Origin: COE1 sp949066965
GTDB lineage: Bacteria > Bacillota > Clostridia > Lachnospirales > Lachnospiraceae
Length of the DNA: 64,000 nucleotides
Direction: 5' to 3'
Assembly: GCA_949066965.1 (NCBI GenBank)
Contig: CARTDA010000013.1
Location: 24,651 to 88,650 of the forward strand
The notes beneath the pieces were generated by a model, which was not told where the DNA came from, ran no database searches, and saw nothing but the letters and a program-made list of their open reading frames with translations. Position numbers and translations under genes: made by a program. This document shows positions 1-11,000 of this stretch, one piece after another; position 1 is the first letter of the stretch; every line of letters begins with the position of its first letter.

Positions 1-110
1 CCTATAGATTTATTTGTATAAATATATTAAAATGAAAACAGAATGCAATGAAAAGGATCGGGTACAGTAATTATTTTTTGTGGATAATGTATAAGTAAGG
101 AGAGTGGCAT

Positions 111-1199
111 ATGATTTCAAATCAGATTATGCAGAATACCATCGAGGGCATTAAGGCGATTGCAAGGGTTGAACTTTTTGTGGCTGATATCGATGGTAAA
201 TTGGTGGCGTCCACCAAAACGACCGGGAACAGCTTCGAAAATTCGGTACTTGAGTTCGTCAAATCAGCCGCAGACAGCCAGGAGATACAGGGATGCCAGT
301 TTTTTAAGATATATGACGACCAGCAGCTCGAGTATATCCTGATTGCCAACGACGCGGGTGAGAATGCCTATATGGTGGGAAAAATGGCAGCATTCCAGCT
401 GCAGAATCTGATGGTGGCATATAAGGAACGCTTTGATAAGGACAATTTTATCAAGAACCTGCTGCTGGACAACTTACTGCTGGTAGATATCTACAGCCGA
501 TCCAAGAAGCTCCACATACAGACGGACGTGAAACGCGCGGTGCTGATTGTCGAGTCGCCCAATGGCAAGGATGCCAACATCCTTGAGAAGGTGCGGGAGA
601 ACTTTGGACAGAACGGCAGGGATTTTGTGACGGCTGTCGACGAGAACAATGTCATCGTGGTGAAGGAAATTGCGGACAATGAGACAAACCGCGATATCGA
701 CAAGTACGCGCGGGCGATAGAGGACAGCTTAATTAAGGACGGCATCAAGGATGTCCACATATCCTATGGGACGAACGTCAAGGAAATCAAGGAAGTCAGC
801 CGTTCTTACAAGGAGGCGAAGATGGCGCTTGATGTGGGGAAAATATTCTTTGCCGAGAGGGACATCATCGCGTACAGCGAGCTTGGAATCGGCCGCCTGA
901 TTTACCAGCTGCCCATTCCGCTCTGCAAAATGTTCATCAAGGAAATTTTCGGGGGGAAAAGCCCGGATGACTTTGACGAGGAGACACTTACGACCATCAA
1001 CAAGTTTTTTGAGAACTCCCTGAATGTCTCGGAGACATCAAGGCAGCTTTTCATACATAGGAATACGCTTGTATACAGGCTGGACAAGCTTCAGAAAAGC
1101 ACGGGGCTTGACCTGCGGGTGTTCGAGGATGCAATTACATTCAAGATTGCGCTCATGGTGGTCCGGTATATGAAATATATGGAATCGTTTGAATATTAA
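111..1199 (+). CDS. CdaR/PucR-type transcriptional regulator
   Basis: A 362-residue DNA-binding regulator of the PucR/CdaR type. The last ~60 residues form a PucR C-terminal helix-turn-helix, recognisable from NVSETSRQLFIHRNTLVYRL followed by a D-L-R-x-F-x-D-A segment. The N-terminal ~100 residues resemble a small sensory domain and the middle a GGDEF-like CdaR linker domain; no ligand can be read from the sequence. A good ribosome site (AAGGAGAG) lies 7 bases before the ATG. It sits directly upstream of ftsEX on the same strand with a 42-base gap. Whether it regulates them is unknown. Confidence 0.8.
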   Translation: MISNQIMQNTIEGIKAIARVELFVADIDGKLVASTKTTGNSFENSVLEFVKSAADSQEIQGCQFFKIYDDQQLEYILIANDAGENAYMVGKMAAFQLQNLMVAYKERFDKDNFIKNLLLDNLLLVDIYSRSKKLHIQTDVKRAVLIVESPNGKDANILEKVRENFGQNGRDFVTAVDENNVIVVKEIADNETNRDIDKYARAIEDSLIKDGIKDVHISYGTNVKEIKEVSRSYKEAKMALDVGKIFFAERDIIAYSELGIGRLIYQLPIPLCKMFIKEIFGGKSPDDFDEETLTTINKFFENSLNVSETSRQLFIHRNTLVYRLDKLQKSTGLDLRVFEDAITFKIALMVVRYMKYMESFEY

Positions 1200-1241
1200 G
1201 TTCAGGCAATAATAATTATTATTTAGGGGTGAAATAACGTT

Positions 1242-1979
1242 TTGAAAAGTACAGTGACAAGAAGGCGCGCAGGTTCCGTGACAAGTGATATGGCAATCGT
1301 GATGGAGCACGTGAGCAAGGCATACACGGTGGGCGTGCCGGCATTAAATGATGTAAGCCTGCATATAAATAAGGGAGAGTTTGTATTTATTGTCGGGGAC
1401 AGCGGATCAGGCAAGTCGACGATGATTAAGCTGCTGCTTCGGGAGCTTCTGCCCACATCAGGCAAGATTATTGTAAATGGCACGGATGTAGTGAAACTGA
1501 AACGGCGCGGGATACCAAAGTTCCGGAGGAGCCTGGGGGTTGTCTTTCAGGATTTCCGGCTTTTAAAGGACAGGAATGTCTATGAAAATGTCGCGTTTGC
1601 ACAGCGCATTATCCAGATGCCCAACAGCCAGATTCGCAGAAACGTCCCATCCATACTTTCGACTGTTGGTCTTGCGGGCAAATACAAGGCAAGGCCGAAA
1701 CAGCTTTCCGGCGGCGAGCAGCAGCGCGTTGCGCTTGCCAGGGCGCTTGTCAACAAGCCGCAGATTCTGCTTGCAGATGAGCCAACGGGAAACCTCGACC
1801 CCAAGAACTCATGGGAAATCATGAACCTTCTGGAAAAAATCAACAACAATGGAACCACAGTTTTGGTAGTTACCCACAACCGCGAGATTGTCAATGCGAT
1901 GCAGAAAAGGGTCATTACAATGAAGAAAGGCATCATCGTCAGCGATGAGGAAAAGGGTGGTTACATAGATGAGGATTAA
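1242..1979 (+). CDS. ftsE: Cell division ATP-binding protein FtsE
   Basis: ATPase subunit of the FtsEX complex, which transmits division signals to murein hydrolases at the septum. All ABC motifs are present: Walker A GDSGSGKST, Q-loop VFQDFRLL, signature LSGGEQQRVALARAL, Walker B ILLADEPTGNLDP and H-loop VTHN. I keep the TTG start because AGGGGTGA sits about 9 bases ahead of it. An alternative ATG at 1290 would remove 16 residues and lacks a clear ribosome site. It overlaps ftsX by 11 bases, implying translational coupling. The 245-residue length is slightly longer than typical FtsE because of the N-terminal extension. Confidence 0.95.
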   Translation: MKSTVTRRRAGSVTSDMAIVMEHVSKAYTVGVPALNDVSLHINKGEFVFIVGDSGSGKSTMIKLLLRELLPTSGKIIVNGTDVVKLKRRGIPKFRRSLGVVFQDFRLLKDRNVYENVAFAQRIIQMPNSQIRRNVPSILSTVGLAGKYKARPKQLSGGEQQRVALARALVNKPQILLADEPTGNLDPKNSWEIMNLLEKINNNGTTVLVVTHNREIVNAMQKRVITMKKGIIVSDEEKGGYIDED

Positions 1980-2865
1980 TACATTATTTTACTGCATCTG
2001 GCAGGGAATACGAAATATTTTCAAGAATAAGTGGTTTACGCTGGCATCGGTCGCGACAATTTCCGCCTGTCTGTTTTTGTTCGGCCTGTTCTACTCCATA
2101 CTGACAAACTTCCAGCACATGGTAAAGGGCGCCGAGCAGAAAATGTGTATCAGTGCACTGCTTGACGAGAACATCAGTGACGAGCGGGTGGCAGAGATTC
2201 GCGGGATGATAACGACGCGCTCGGAGGTCAGCAATGTGGAGTATATGTCCGCGGAGGAGACATGGATTCAGTTTGCGGAGGAAAACAATTTTGGCGATAT
2301 CAGTATTTTTACTGAAAATCCCCTTGAGGGCTGTGCACACTTTGACATTTATCTGAATGATGTGTCAATGCAGGGCGCGATGGTGACGTACCTCGAGTCG
2401 ATAGATGGAATCCGCAAGATTAACCAGTCATTTCTCACGGCACAGGCGCTTACGGGTGTAAACGCGATTATCAGCTATGTGTCGGTTGGCATTATCCTGA
2501 TTTTATTCCTGGTATCGATTTTCCTCATCAGCAATACGGTTTCCATTGGTATTTCCGTGCGGAAGGAAGAGATACAGATTATGAAATATATCGGGGCGAC
2601 GGACTTTTTTACAAGATCCCCGTTTGTCATCGAGGGTATTGTCATCGGGCTGATTGGTTCGTTCATACCGCTGATTGCGGTATATTTTATCTACAATGAG
2701 GCGATGATGTATGTAGTGAAGCGTTTTCCGTCACTGTCACAGTTATTGGAGTTTCTGCCGGTAGAGTCCGTGTTTACCCATCTGGTTCCGGTCTGCATCG
2801 GGATTGGCGTGGGCATCGGTTTTATCGGAAGCTTTACTACAGTCAGAAAACACCTTAGTGTGTAA
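1969..2865 (+). CDS. ftsX: Cell division protein FtsX
   Basis: Membrane partner of FtsE (298 residues). It has the FtsX layout: one transmembrane segment near residues 22-46, an extracellular loop of about 120 residues, then three further segments near 166-191, 221-243 and 271-291. The extracellular loop in this family contacts a coiled-coil murein hydrolase, and such a protein is encoded immediately downstream. The start overlaps the end of ftsE, so the pair is almost certainly one operon. Confidence 0.95.
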   Translation: MRINTLFYCIWQGIRNIFKNKWFTLASVATISACLFLFGLFYSILTNFQHMVKGAEQKMCISALLDENISDERVAEIRGMITTRSEVSNVEYMSAEETWIQFAEENNFGDISIFTENPLEGCAHFDIYLNDVSMQGAMVTYLESIDGIRKINQSFLTAQALTGVNAIISYVSVGIILILFLVSIFLISNTVSIGISVRKEEIQIMKYIGATDFFTRSPFVIEGIVIGLIGSFIPLIAVYFIYNEAMMYVVKRFPSLSQLLEFLPVESVFTHLVPVCIGIGVGIGFIGSFTTVRKHLSV

Positions 2866-2912
2866 TATACGGAAGGTTTAAGCGTTACAGATTTTGGGAA
2901 AGGCAAGGATAT

Positions 2913-4166
2913 ATGCATTACAGGCAATATACGAAGAAGAAAGTGAGAGGGGCAGTGCTTTTTTTGGCGGTCACATTACTGGTGGCTGCCATGTTTGCAG
3001 GCATGCGCCCTTTTGTCTGTCAGGCTGACAATGTATCGGATTTGAAAAAGAGCATTGAGCAGAAGCAGAATGAGATAAAAGATGCGGAAAACCAGAAAAA
3101 AAAGCTGCAGTCAGGACTCACCGATGTGAAGTCCATTATCAGCGACCTGGAGAAATCCAAGAAAACCCTTTCGTCATATGTGTCACAGCTGGATTCCAAC
3201 CTCTCGGAGGTACAGGCGAAAATTACAGAGATTAAGGAGATGATTGCGCAGAAGGAAGCGGAGATTGTCGAGACAAAGGCAGAGCTTGACGCGGCGGTTG
3301 CGCAGGAGGAAGCGCAGTATGAGGGGATGAAGGCCAGGATAAAGAGCATGTATGAGCGTGGGGACGATTTTTACTTTGAGGCGGTGCTGACATCCAAATC
3401 GTTTGGGGAGATGCTCAACCGCGCCGAGTATGTGGAGAAGCTTTCCATGGCGGACAAACGGATGCTTGAGGAGTTCCGGACGACAAGGGAGTATGTGGAG
3501 GTGTGCAAGGCGCAGCTGGAATCGGAACAGGAGCTTTTGGAGGAGGCCAAAAAGGATGTCGAGGCAGAGGAGGCTTCCCTTGCCAGCCTGATATCCCAGA
3601 AGGAGGCAGAAATTACCGCATATGAGGCGGACATCAGTAACCGTGAACAGCTGGTGAAGGAGTACGAGGCAGAGATTGCGGCGCAGAACGCGGAGATAAA
3701 GGAACTTGAGAACGCCGCGAAGGCACTCCAGAAACAGCTTGAACAGTCAAATGGGAAGAAAAAGACTTACGATGGCGGTATGTTTGCGTGGCCGGCACCG
3801 TCTTATACGCGTATTTCTGATGAGTATGGCAACAGGATTCATCCGACTCTGAAGGTACAGCAGTTCCACAACGGCCTGGATATGGCGGCACCCGGAGGCT
3901 CGCCGATTCTTGCGGCTTACAACGGCACGGTTGTCGCGGCGGCGTACAGCTCGTCAATGGGCAACTATATTATGATTGACCACGGTGACAATCTCTACAC
4001 TATATATATGCATGCCTCCGCACTGTATGTTTCGCAGGGGGCGGAGGTTGTAAAAGGACAGAAGATTGCGGCGGTAGGTACCACGGGAAGGTCGACAGGA
4101 AACCATCTGCACTTCAGCGTGAGGCTCAACGGAAGCTACGTGAGTCCGTGGAACTATCTGAAATAA
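2913..4166 (+). CDS. EnvC-like murein hydrolase with M23 (LytM) domain
   Basis: Secreted 417-residue protein: signal peptide of about 38 residues, a long charged coiled coil (about 45-285), then a C-terminal LytM/M23 peptidase domain. The zinc-binding motifs FHNGLD (about residue 318) and HLHF (about residue 398) are both intact. It may therefore be an active peptidase rather than a degenerate activator such as EnvC. Its position after ftsEX matches the known partnership in which FtsX controls a coiled-coil hydrolase or activator (PcsB/EnvC type). The gap after ftsX is 47 bases with no terminator seen. Confidence 0.9.
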   Translation: MHYRQYTKKKVRGAVLFLAVTLLVAAMFAGMRPFVCQADNVSDLKKSIEQKQNEIKDAENQKKKLQSGLTDVKSIISDLEKSKKTLSSYVSQLDSNLSEVQAKITEIKEMIAQKEAEIVETKAELDAAVAQEEAQYEGMKARIKSMYERGDDFYFEAVLTSKSFGEMLNRAEYVEKLSMADKRMLEEFRTTREYVEVCKAQLESEQELLEEAKKDVEAEEASLASLISQKEAEITAYEADISNREQLVKEYEAEIAAQNAEIKELENAAKALQKQLEQSNGKKKTYDGGMFAWPAPSYTRISDEYGNRIHPTLKVQQFHNGLDMAAPGGSPILAAYNGTVVAAAYSSSMGNYIMIDHGDNLYTIYMHASALYVSQGAEVVKGQKIAAVGTTGRSTGNHLHFSVRLNGSYVSPWNYLK

Positions 4167-4248
4167 GGAACTGGTAAGTTATTTTGGGACAGTTCCTAAA
4201 GATTGTGCGTGTATGGCTGAAAGTGAAAAATGATAGAAAGGCATAAAA

Positions 4249-5547
4249 ATGCAGAACCAAATAAATAATGAAGCAAATAATCAAGCCAATTTTCAGGCGA
4301 ATCGTCCAATGAGCCCTCAGGGGAACAATCCTAAGAACACAAAGTATTACATCCTTGGGCTGGTGACTGGAATTCTGGCGACACTGGCGCTGGTATTTGC
4401 AACGGTATGTGCAGTCAATTTTTTCAAGGCAGTTGCACCTTTGAAAATGCGGGGAACTGCACAGGCAGAACACGCGTCAAGCATAACGGATTCCGGTGTG
4501 CGCAAAAAGCTTGAAATATTGGAGGACACCATCGGGGAGCTGTTCTGGAAGGATGTTGACGAGGCTGACCTGGAAAACGGATTATACAAGGGATTGCTGA
4601 GCTCGCTGGATGACCCGTACAGTGTCTATTATACGAATGAAGAACTGATTGCCTTACAGCAGCAGACAGAGGGAATTTACTATGGAATCGGCGCCTATAT
4701 CCAGGATGGGGAATCCGGTTATGTGCAGGTCAGCGGTGTCATCAAAAACACGCCTGCCGAGGAGAGTGGTCTGATGCAGGGGGACTATATCTACAAGGTG
4801 AACGGCGAAGACATGCAGGGAAAGGATAAATCGTATGTTGTGAGCAAGATAAAGGGTGAGGAGCATACGACCGTGACGCTGACGCTCATCAGGGAGGGTG
4901 CGTCCGAGCCGCTGGATGTCGACGTGGAGCGCAGAAAGATTGAAAGCCCGACTGTCGAGTATGAGATGTATGAGAATGGTATGGCGTACATCCAGATAAC
5001 GGAGTTTGACCTGGTGACATCCGGCCAGTTTGAAAACGCATACAACCAGGCGAAAACTGAGGGAATGAAGGGGCTGATTATCGACCTTCGCAGCAATCCC
5101 GGGGGAAATCTTTCAACCGTGTGCGACATTGCCCGCATGATTCTTCCCAAGGGACTGATTGTCTACACGGAGGACAAATATGGCAAGCGTGAGGAATACA
5201 CCTGTAAGGGGGACAATCAGATTCAGGTTCCGCTTGTGGTGCTGACCAACGGTTACAGTGCGAGCGCATCGGAGATTCTCGCAGGGGCGGTGAAGGATTA
5301 CAACATCGGAAAGCTTGTCGGGACGACAACGTTCGGAAAGGGGATTGTGCAGAAGGTCATCAATCTGTCTGACGGTTCTGCCATAAAGCTGACGGTCAGC
5401 AGTTATTTTACACCAAATGGCAATAATATACATGGAATTGGCATAGAGCCTGACGTGGAGGTTGCTTTCGACGCGGAGCTTTACAAAAACGGTACGGATA
5501 ATCAGCTTGAGAAGGCGAAGGAAGTGCTGGCTGACATGATGCAGTAG
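4249..5547 (+). CDS. S41 C-terminal processing peptidase (CtpA-like)
   Basis: Membrane-anchored serine protease of the C-terminal processing family (432 residues). It has an Asn/Gln-rich cytoplasmic tail, one transmembrane segment near 38-62, a PDZ domain near 135-215, and a catalytic domain with the nucleophile in GYSASASE (about residue 337) and the general-base lysine in TFGKG (about residue 363). Substrates of the family are often cell-wall hydrolases or their regulators, which fits the upstream FtsEX/M23 genes. A strong terminator follows, closing the cluster. Confidence 0.93.
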   Translation: MQNQINNEANNQANFQANRPMSPQGNNPKNTKYYILGLVTGILATLALVFATVCAVNFFKAVAPLKMRGTAQAEHASSITDSGVRKKLEILEDTIGELFWKDVDEADLENGLYKGLLSSLDDPYSVYYTNEELIALQQQTEGIYYGIGAYIQDGESGYVQVSGVIKNTPAEESGLMQGDYIYKVNGEDMQGKDKSYVVSKIKGEEHTTVTLTLIREGASEPLDVDVERRKIESPTVEYEMYENGMAYIQITEFDLVTSGQFENAYNQAKTEGMKGLIIDLRSNPGGNLSTVCDIARMILPKGLIVYTEDKYGKREEYTCKGDNQIQVPLVVLTNGYSASASEILAGAVKDYNIGKLVGTTTFGKGIVQKVINLSDGSAIKLTVSSYFTPNGNNIHGIGIEPDVEVAFDAELYKNGTDNQLEKAKEVLADMMQ

Positions 5548-5571
5548 GCGGCATGGGAAAATGGAACGGAA

Positions 5572-5606
5572 AATGCAAAGTCGCAAGGCAGGCTTTGCAT
5601 TTTTTG
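5572..5606 (+). terminator. Intrinsic terminator after the S41 peptidase gene
   Basis: A 9-bp stem, AATGCAAAG paired with CTTTGCATT, flanks a 12-base loop and is followed by a run of T. It ends the ftsE-to-protease cluster. Confidence 0.85.
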
Positions 5607-5648
5607 GTATTTTAATAGGAAAATAGCTTTTTATTGTCCATGCAGATA

Positions 5649-5657
5649 TGATATAAT
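5649..5657 (+). promoter_or_regulatory. Extended -10 promoter element for the diguanylate cyclase gene
   Basis: TGATATAAT is an extended -10 (TG-N-TATAAT) about 69 bases before the chosen ATG. The -35 region (TTTTAT, 17 bases upstream) is poor, as is common with extended -10 promoters. Confidence 0.5.
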
Positions 5658-5725
5658 AAAAACAGATTTATTGTGAAGGCATAAATCAGTCATGGCAGGT
5701 GACTTTTAAGAGAGAGGGAATAGCA

Positions 5726-8014
5726 ATGAAAAGTGAAATTACAATAGGGCTTTTGGTAAGCGGGATAGCGGACTACTATCCGGTCTCTGTCTGTCGGGGG
5801 GCGATGAAGGCTGCAAGGGAAAACGCAGTCAGGCTTGTTATTTTTCCGGGGAAGTATCTCGACAGGAACCTGACAGAGAGAAAGGAGATTATGTATGAGT
5901 ACCAGTATAATACATTATTCTCTTATGCAATGGGAAACCGGCTCGATGCTGTGCTGATTATAGCGGACAGTATAGGGTGTTATGCGTCAGCCGGAAGGAT
6001 TCGGGAGCTGGTGGAGCGCTACTGCCAGATTCCGTGTGTACTGATTGGTTCCAAGCTGGATGGCTATGTCAGCATAAATTATGACAATTACAGCGGCATT
6101 AGTGAAGCCATGCAGTATCTGATATGGGAACTGGGACTTAAAAATATCGGGATGATTGGCGGACCGGCGGACAACACGGATGCGAGGGAGCGCAAAAATG
6201 TATTTATGCGCGTCCTAAAGGAGAATAATCTTTTTTTCGACGAACGCTGCTATGTGGAGGGAAACCTTTCAAGATATTCGGAAAGGGCATTTGATACATT
6301 GATAAAGAACTACCCTGAGATGCAGGCTGTGTTTTGCGTGAATGATGATACGGCAATCGGGTTTTACGATGCGCTGAAGGCACATAACCGGATGCCGGGC
6401 AAGGATGTCATGGTATTTGGGTTTGACAATATATTGTCCTCGCCCAAGATGAAACCTCCGCTTTCCTCAGTCTGGGCAGAACCGTCCCGGCTGGCGGAGA
6501 ATGCGCTCTGCATTGCGTTGCAGATGATTCGCGGCAATCAGGTGGATGAACAGGTTCTTGCCACAAAATTCATTAAAAGGGATTCTCTGGGCACGAGCAG
6601 GAAAAAGCATGAGCACCGTTATGACAGGCGGGTAGACAGGCAGCGTATCGACAGGTATTTTGATGATATTTTTTACCGGTACATAAAAGAGGAATCCAAT
6701 AATAATATAGCAGACATCAAGGCAGGATATTTGGAATTAATGAATAAGGCCATTGATGTTTACGAGGCTGGTAAATCAGATATAGAACAGAAGAATGAAA
6801 TTATGCGGATGCTGGACGGACTGCTTGGCAACAACATGATGGACTATGCTGACTTGGAGAATTTGCTGACACATATAGAACTATTGTATCAGGCATTCCG
6901 CAAAAAGACAGATGCGAAATGGTATGACCTGGAGGATACATTTACCGCGGTCTACCGCAAGGTAGTCATGGCAGTAGAACAGCATTTGGGCAGGATATCC
7001 GCAGACAAGGAGGATGACCAGTATGCGATGAAGCTGTTTGTCAGGGACATCATGCAGTTTGAGAAAGGGACAGACCAGAGCTATGCTGTCCTGCTGGAGC
7101 ATCTGGAATGGTTTGACATCGAGAATGCATATATATACACGTTTAAGAGACCGATTATGCATCTGGAGCACGAGGAGCTGGAAATTCCTGAGTATCTGTA
7201 TCTGAAAGCCGCTCTCAGGGAAGGCGTGGTGGAAAGCGTCCTCGGCGCGGCACAGAAGCAGCGGACGGATGATATTTTCCGCAGCAGCCAGAAAGGAAAG
7301 GACAGCGATGCGCTTGTAGTCCTGCCGCTGTTTTCCAATGAGATGCTCTATGGGATTCTGGTCAGTGACATGACGGAGAAGCTTTTTGAGAACGGAGAGT
7401 TTCTGGTGAACCAGATGGGCGCGGCAATCAAGATGCTGGAGCTTCTCAAGTCCAATGCGGAGATTCAGAGACAGCTGGAGGAAAGCCTGATAACACTCAA
7501 GGAAAATAATATTGAGCTGGACACGATATCCAAATCGGATGCACTGACGGGGATACTGAACCGCCGCGGTTTTTATCTTTCCGGTGAAGAATTGCTGCAA
7601 AAGAACAAAGCCATTGGTGCGCGCACCATGGTTGCATATGTTGATATGAACAACTTAAAGATTGTCAATGACAGGTATGGGCACGACGAGGGTGATTTTT
7701 CGATTAAATTAATCAGCGAGATGCTTACAGCGGCCGCGGCGGGCATCGGGCTTGCCGGCAGGGTCGGCGGGGATGAGTTTGCGCTGGCGGTGTCTGTATC
7801 GCCGGATGTCGGGGAAAGGGCGTTTGTGGACAGGATATACAGACGGTTTCAGGAATATAATGAGGGCAGTGAGAAACCATACAATATCACTGTGTCAGTC
7901 GGAACCTGCATTGTGGAGGCGGATGATACGCTGACACTGAAGGAGGCGCTGACGCTTGCGGACGGAAAACTGTACGCGGAGAAACAGAACCGGGTAAAGA
8001 GCGTGGCAAAGTAA
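5726..8014 (+). CDS. Diguanylate cyclase with LacI/periplasmic-binding-like sensor
   Basis: Predicted cytoplasmic c-di-GMP synthase of 762 residues. Residues ~1-290 resemble the sugar-binding core of LacI-family regulators, but no helix-turn-helix precedes it. A helical and GAF-like middle region follows, then a GGDEF domain with an intact GGDEF motif near residue 681. The spacing upstream of that motif shows no RxxD inhibitory site. No transmembrane segment is evident, so the sensor probably reads a cytosolic sugar-like ligand. I start at the ATG with AGAGAGGGA 6-7 bases ahead rather than at an upstream GTG (5699). It is monocistronic between two terminators. Confidence 0.88.
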   Translation: MKSEITIGLLVSGIADYYPVSVCRGAMKAARENAVRLVIFPGKYLDRNLTERKEIMYEYQYNTLFSYAMGNRLDAVLIIADSIGCYASAGRIRELVERYCQIPCVLIGSKLDGYVSINYDNYSGISEAMQYLIWELGLKNIGMIGGPADNTDARERKNVFMRVLKENNLFFDERCYVEGNLSRYSERAFDTLIKNYPEMQAVFCVNDDTAIGFYDALKAHNRMPGKDVMVFGFDNILSSPKMKPPLSSVWAEPSRLAENALCIALQMIRGNQVDEQVLATKFIKRDSLGTSRKKHEHRYDRRVDRQRIDRYFDDIFYRYIKEESNNNIADIKAGYLELMNKAIDVYEAGKSDIEQKNEIMRMLDGLLGNNMMDYADLENLLTHIELLYQAFRKKTDAKWYDLEDTFTAVYRKVVMAVEQHLGRISADKEDDQYAMKLFVRDIMQFEKGTDQSYAVLLEHLEWFDIENAYIYTFKRPIMHLEHEELEIPEYLYLKAALREGVVESVLGAAQKQRTDDIFRSSQKGKDSDALVVLPLFSNEMLYGILVSDMTEKLFENGEFLVNQMGAAIKMLELLKSNAEIQRQLEESLITLKENNIELDTISKSDALTGILNRRGFYLSGEELLQKNKAIGARTMVAYVDMNNLKIVNDRYGHDEGDFSIKLISEMLTAAAAGIGLAGRVGGDEFALAVSVSPDVGERAFVDRIYRRFQEYNEGSEKPYNITVSVGTCIVEADDTLTLKEALTLADGKLYAEKQNRVKSVAK

Positions 8015-8027
8015 ACAGAAGGTATAT

Positions 8028-8054
8028 AAAAGGGCAGCACAGTGCTGCCCTTTT
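8028..8054. terminator. Bidirectional terminator between convergent genes
   Basis: An 11-bp perfect stem, AAAAGGGCAGC with GCTGCCCTTTT around a 5-base loop, gives U-tracts in both directions. It lies between the convergent cyclase and surface-protein genes. Confidence 0.9.
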
Positions 8055-8080
8055 ATGATGAAGTATGCCGGGATAAAATT

Positions 8081-11000
8081 TTAGGATTGTTTTCTAATAT
8101 CCTCCGGATTCAGCTTGCAGAATACTGGTTCGCTGTTGCTGGTATAATACCACATTACGCTGCCATCCACTAAGATTGGCTTGCAGTCCGAGAGCATGCC
8201 GTCATAGCTGTAGATTCCTGACGTGGGTTCACCCGATGCATTGAGCAGAATACATTTTACCTGTGTTCCTTCTCCCCACATCAGCAGGAATTCCGTTCCG
8301 CTTATTTTTACCAGCTGAGGGGTTGTAACGGATGCTTCGGCTTTATCCTTGTAATTTGTAATCCAATGTACCGCAGTACCCTCCCGCGAGAAATTATCCT
8401 TTTGGGTGCCTGTCACGAAGATATTGCGGACGCCGCCTGTTGTATAGGTTTCAGGGTTCTGGTCTACTGAGTTTCCGGCTGTCAGGTAAGCTGAGTCAGA
8501 TGCCTCAAAGCCGCCTACTGAAACCCCCGTATAGGCATTTATTCCGCCCTGGATTTTCAGGACGTCTACATTTTTGCATCCGCCGAGGGCGTTTTCTTCA
8601 TTTGCCTTTTTGTTGTATTTGACCATGACTACGGAACGCGGATAAGCATCACCGTGGTCGACTGCCAGCAGATCGGAGCCGTCTGTCATGATAAACTGGT
8701 TAAAGGAATGGCTTACATATCCGCTCCATATGCCAGATACACCTGTATACTGCTGCATGATTTTCATGTTGGAGGTCTGTACGCTGAATGATATGTTTGC
8801 CTGGTGTCCGTTATACATTTTGTGGCAGGTACGGACATACAGCATATCATCATATTCTGCCATGCGGACGCTTCCGTTTTTAAACGGTTCTGCCGTATTC
8901 GCACCATACATGCTGACAGAGCCCTTCCGGTTCCATTTCTTATCATATTTGACAACCCGGATTACTTCTACCTCGTCATTGTTCTCCATATTATTTTGTC
9001 CAAATACGATGAAATAGTATTTGGCGCCCTCATAGAATCCGCCAAACATTGGAAGCTCCATTTTGATATATTTCCGGGAGCGAAGTGTAAGGTCGGGGCT
9101 ATAAGTTTCTGCATAGATGCCTTTACCGCCTACGTGTTCAATACGTATAAAGTTATCCTTTGCTTTCAGCAGGTAGGAGCGCATGACCGTCCCCTCAAAG
9201 GATGTATAGTTCTGCCTGTTTTTGTTTGACGAGATGACCGGTGTCATCTTAGCGGCTGGGACATCAACCTTTGCGGACTTTTTCACTGCTCCCGTGAAGT
9301 TACCCTTTCCGGTGATGGTGACTGCAACCTTGCTGCCTTTCACTGTGTCGTATACAGGGGTATTGTAATCCCTGCCCTGCGTTAAGGGTCTTTTATTGTA
9401 GGTCAGCGTAATTCCTGTTGTCAGGGAACCCTGGAGGGAAGCCTTGGATATTTTTTGTGGGTTAATATCAAAGGTGACTGTCTGCCGTGGAGATTTCGCA
9501 TAGTTCCCGATTCCGGTTACCGTGACAGAGGCTTTCCGTGTCTCAGTAGATGCATTCAGGTTATTGCCGTATGAGACGGTGTAGTCTTTATCAAGCCTGA
9601 GGGTCCTGCTTCCGTCTTTCACGGATACTTTTGGTTTTTGCAGTGATCCGTTGTAGGTTTTGGATGGGATGGGCTTAATCACGAATTCGGCATTTGAGGC
9701 GTTAATTCTAAACTCACCGATAACCCTGCCCTTATACTGCCCTTTTCCTGTTACAATGAAATAGGCTGTACCAGTGTTGACATTGTTCTGATATTGTACC
9801 TTGTAGTCTTTGTCCTTTTGCAGAGTAATTGTCTCGGTATTGGAGACTTTATAGATTACATAAGGAACAACACTGGTAATGGGCTTTCCTGTATATGTGG
9901 CTTCCCTTATATTATCATGGTATTGGACATTGCTTGGGCCAATAAGCCGTTCTGTGTCCTTCAATTCATAGACGGCAACTTTTGCGGTAACAAAACCGGA
10001 ATAATTACTGTTTTCGGCTGCCCTGACAATTATCTTTGCCGAGTTCGTTTTCTTTTTCGTCAGATTTTCGGCATCATATTCGAGGATATACTCGTTATTA
10101 CCTAATTTTCTGCTGCCGTCATATACCATTAGCCGCAGACTTCTCTTCGGGTCACTGTTCACAGTCAGGCTGTCTGCGACAACCTTTAGCTTGTTCATCG
10201 GTTTTTTCTTGATCTCAAATTCCTTTGTGACTTCGCCTGTATAATTACCAGCGCCTCGGATGACAACCTGGGCGTTTCCCGCATTGGTGTTGTTTCTGTA
10301 GGCAGATGTGTAATCTACCCCTTCAACGAGGGATACCCATTTCGTTCCGCTTTTAAAAGAAACCTTTACGGCAGGCAGATACTGCTTGCCATCATATACC
10401 TTTGCTTTGATATTTGAAAATTTAGTGTTTTCGGATGTCAGCTCGATTTTAGTGTTTGCTGCGGTTTCAAGGCTGCCGGTATTGGTTTCTGTGTGTTCTG
10501 CCTGCACCCACTTTGCATACAACACCATATCGGCTGTCACAACATCCGTCTCAAAATTCCAGGCATTTGTACAGTCTGCTTCCTGGTACCATTCCACGAA
10601 TGTGTATCCCTCGGCGGCTGGTGTGCCGGGTGCTGTGAGAAGCTCCCCATTTTCTACGGATATCGGTTCAGGCTGTGTGCCAATGCCCTGCATGTCAAAA
10701 GTAACGGTGTATGTATGCTTTGTTTCCGTTGTGGCTTCCTCTGCCCATTTTGCGTATAAGCTGATATCTGCTGAAACGGTATCTGCCGCAAAGTCCCATG
10801 CGTTGATGCATTCAGGTTCCTTGTACCAGCCCTCAAACAGATAGCCCTCGGCAGCTGGTGTGTCGGGTGCCGTGAGGAGAGCGCCGCTGCCTGCGGTTAC
10901 GGAAGGTATCTGCACTCCCAGACCCTGCATTTCAAAACAAATGGTGTAAGCTAATTCTGCCCACTTTGCATAGAGTGTGACATCTTCTGTCACGGTGTCG

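Noticed and set aside
5699..5725. Upstream GTG start for the diguanylate cyclase
   Set aside because: No ribosome site precedes it, whereas AGAGAGGGA is well spaced for the ATG at 5726.
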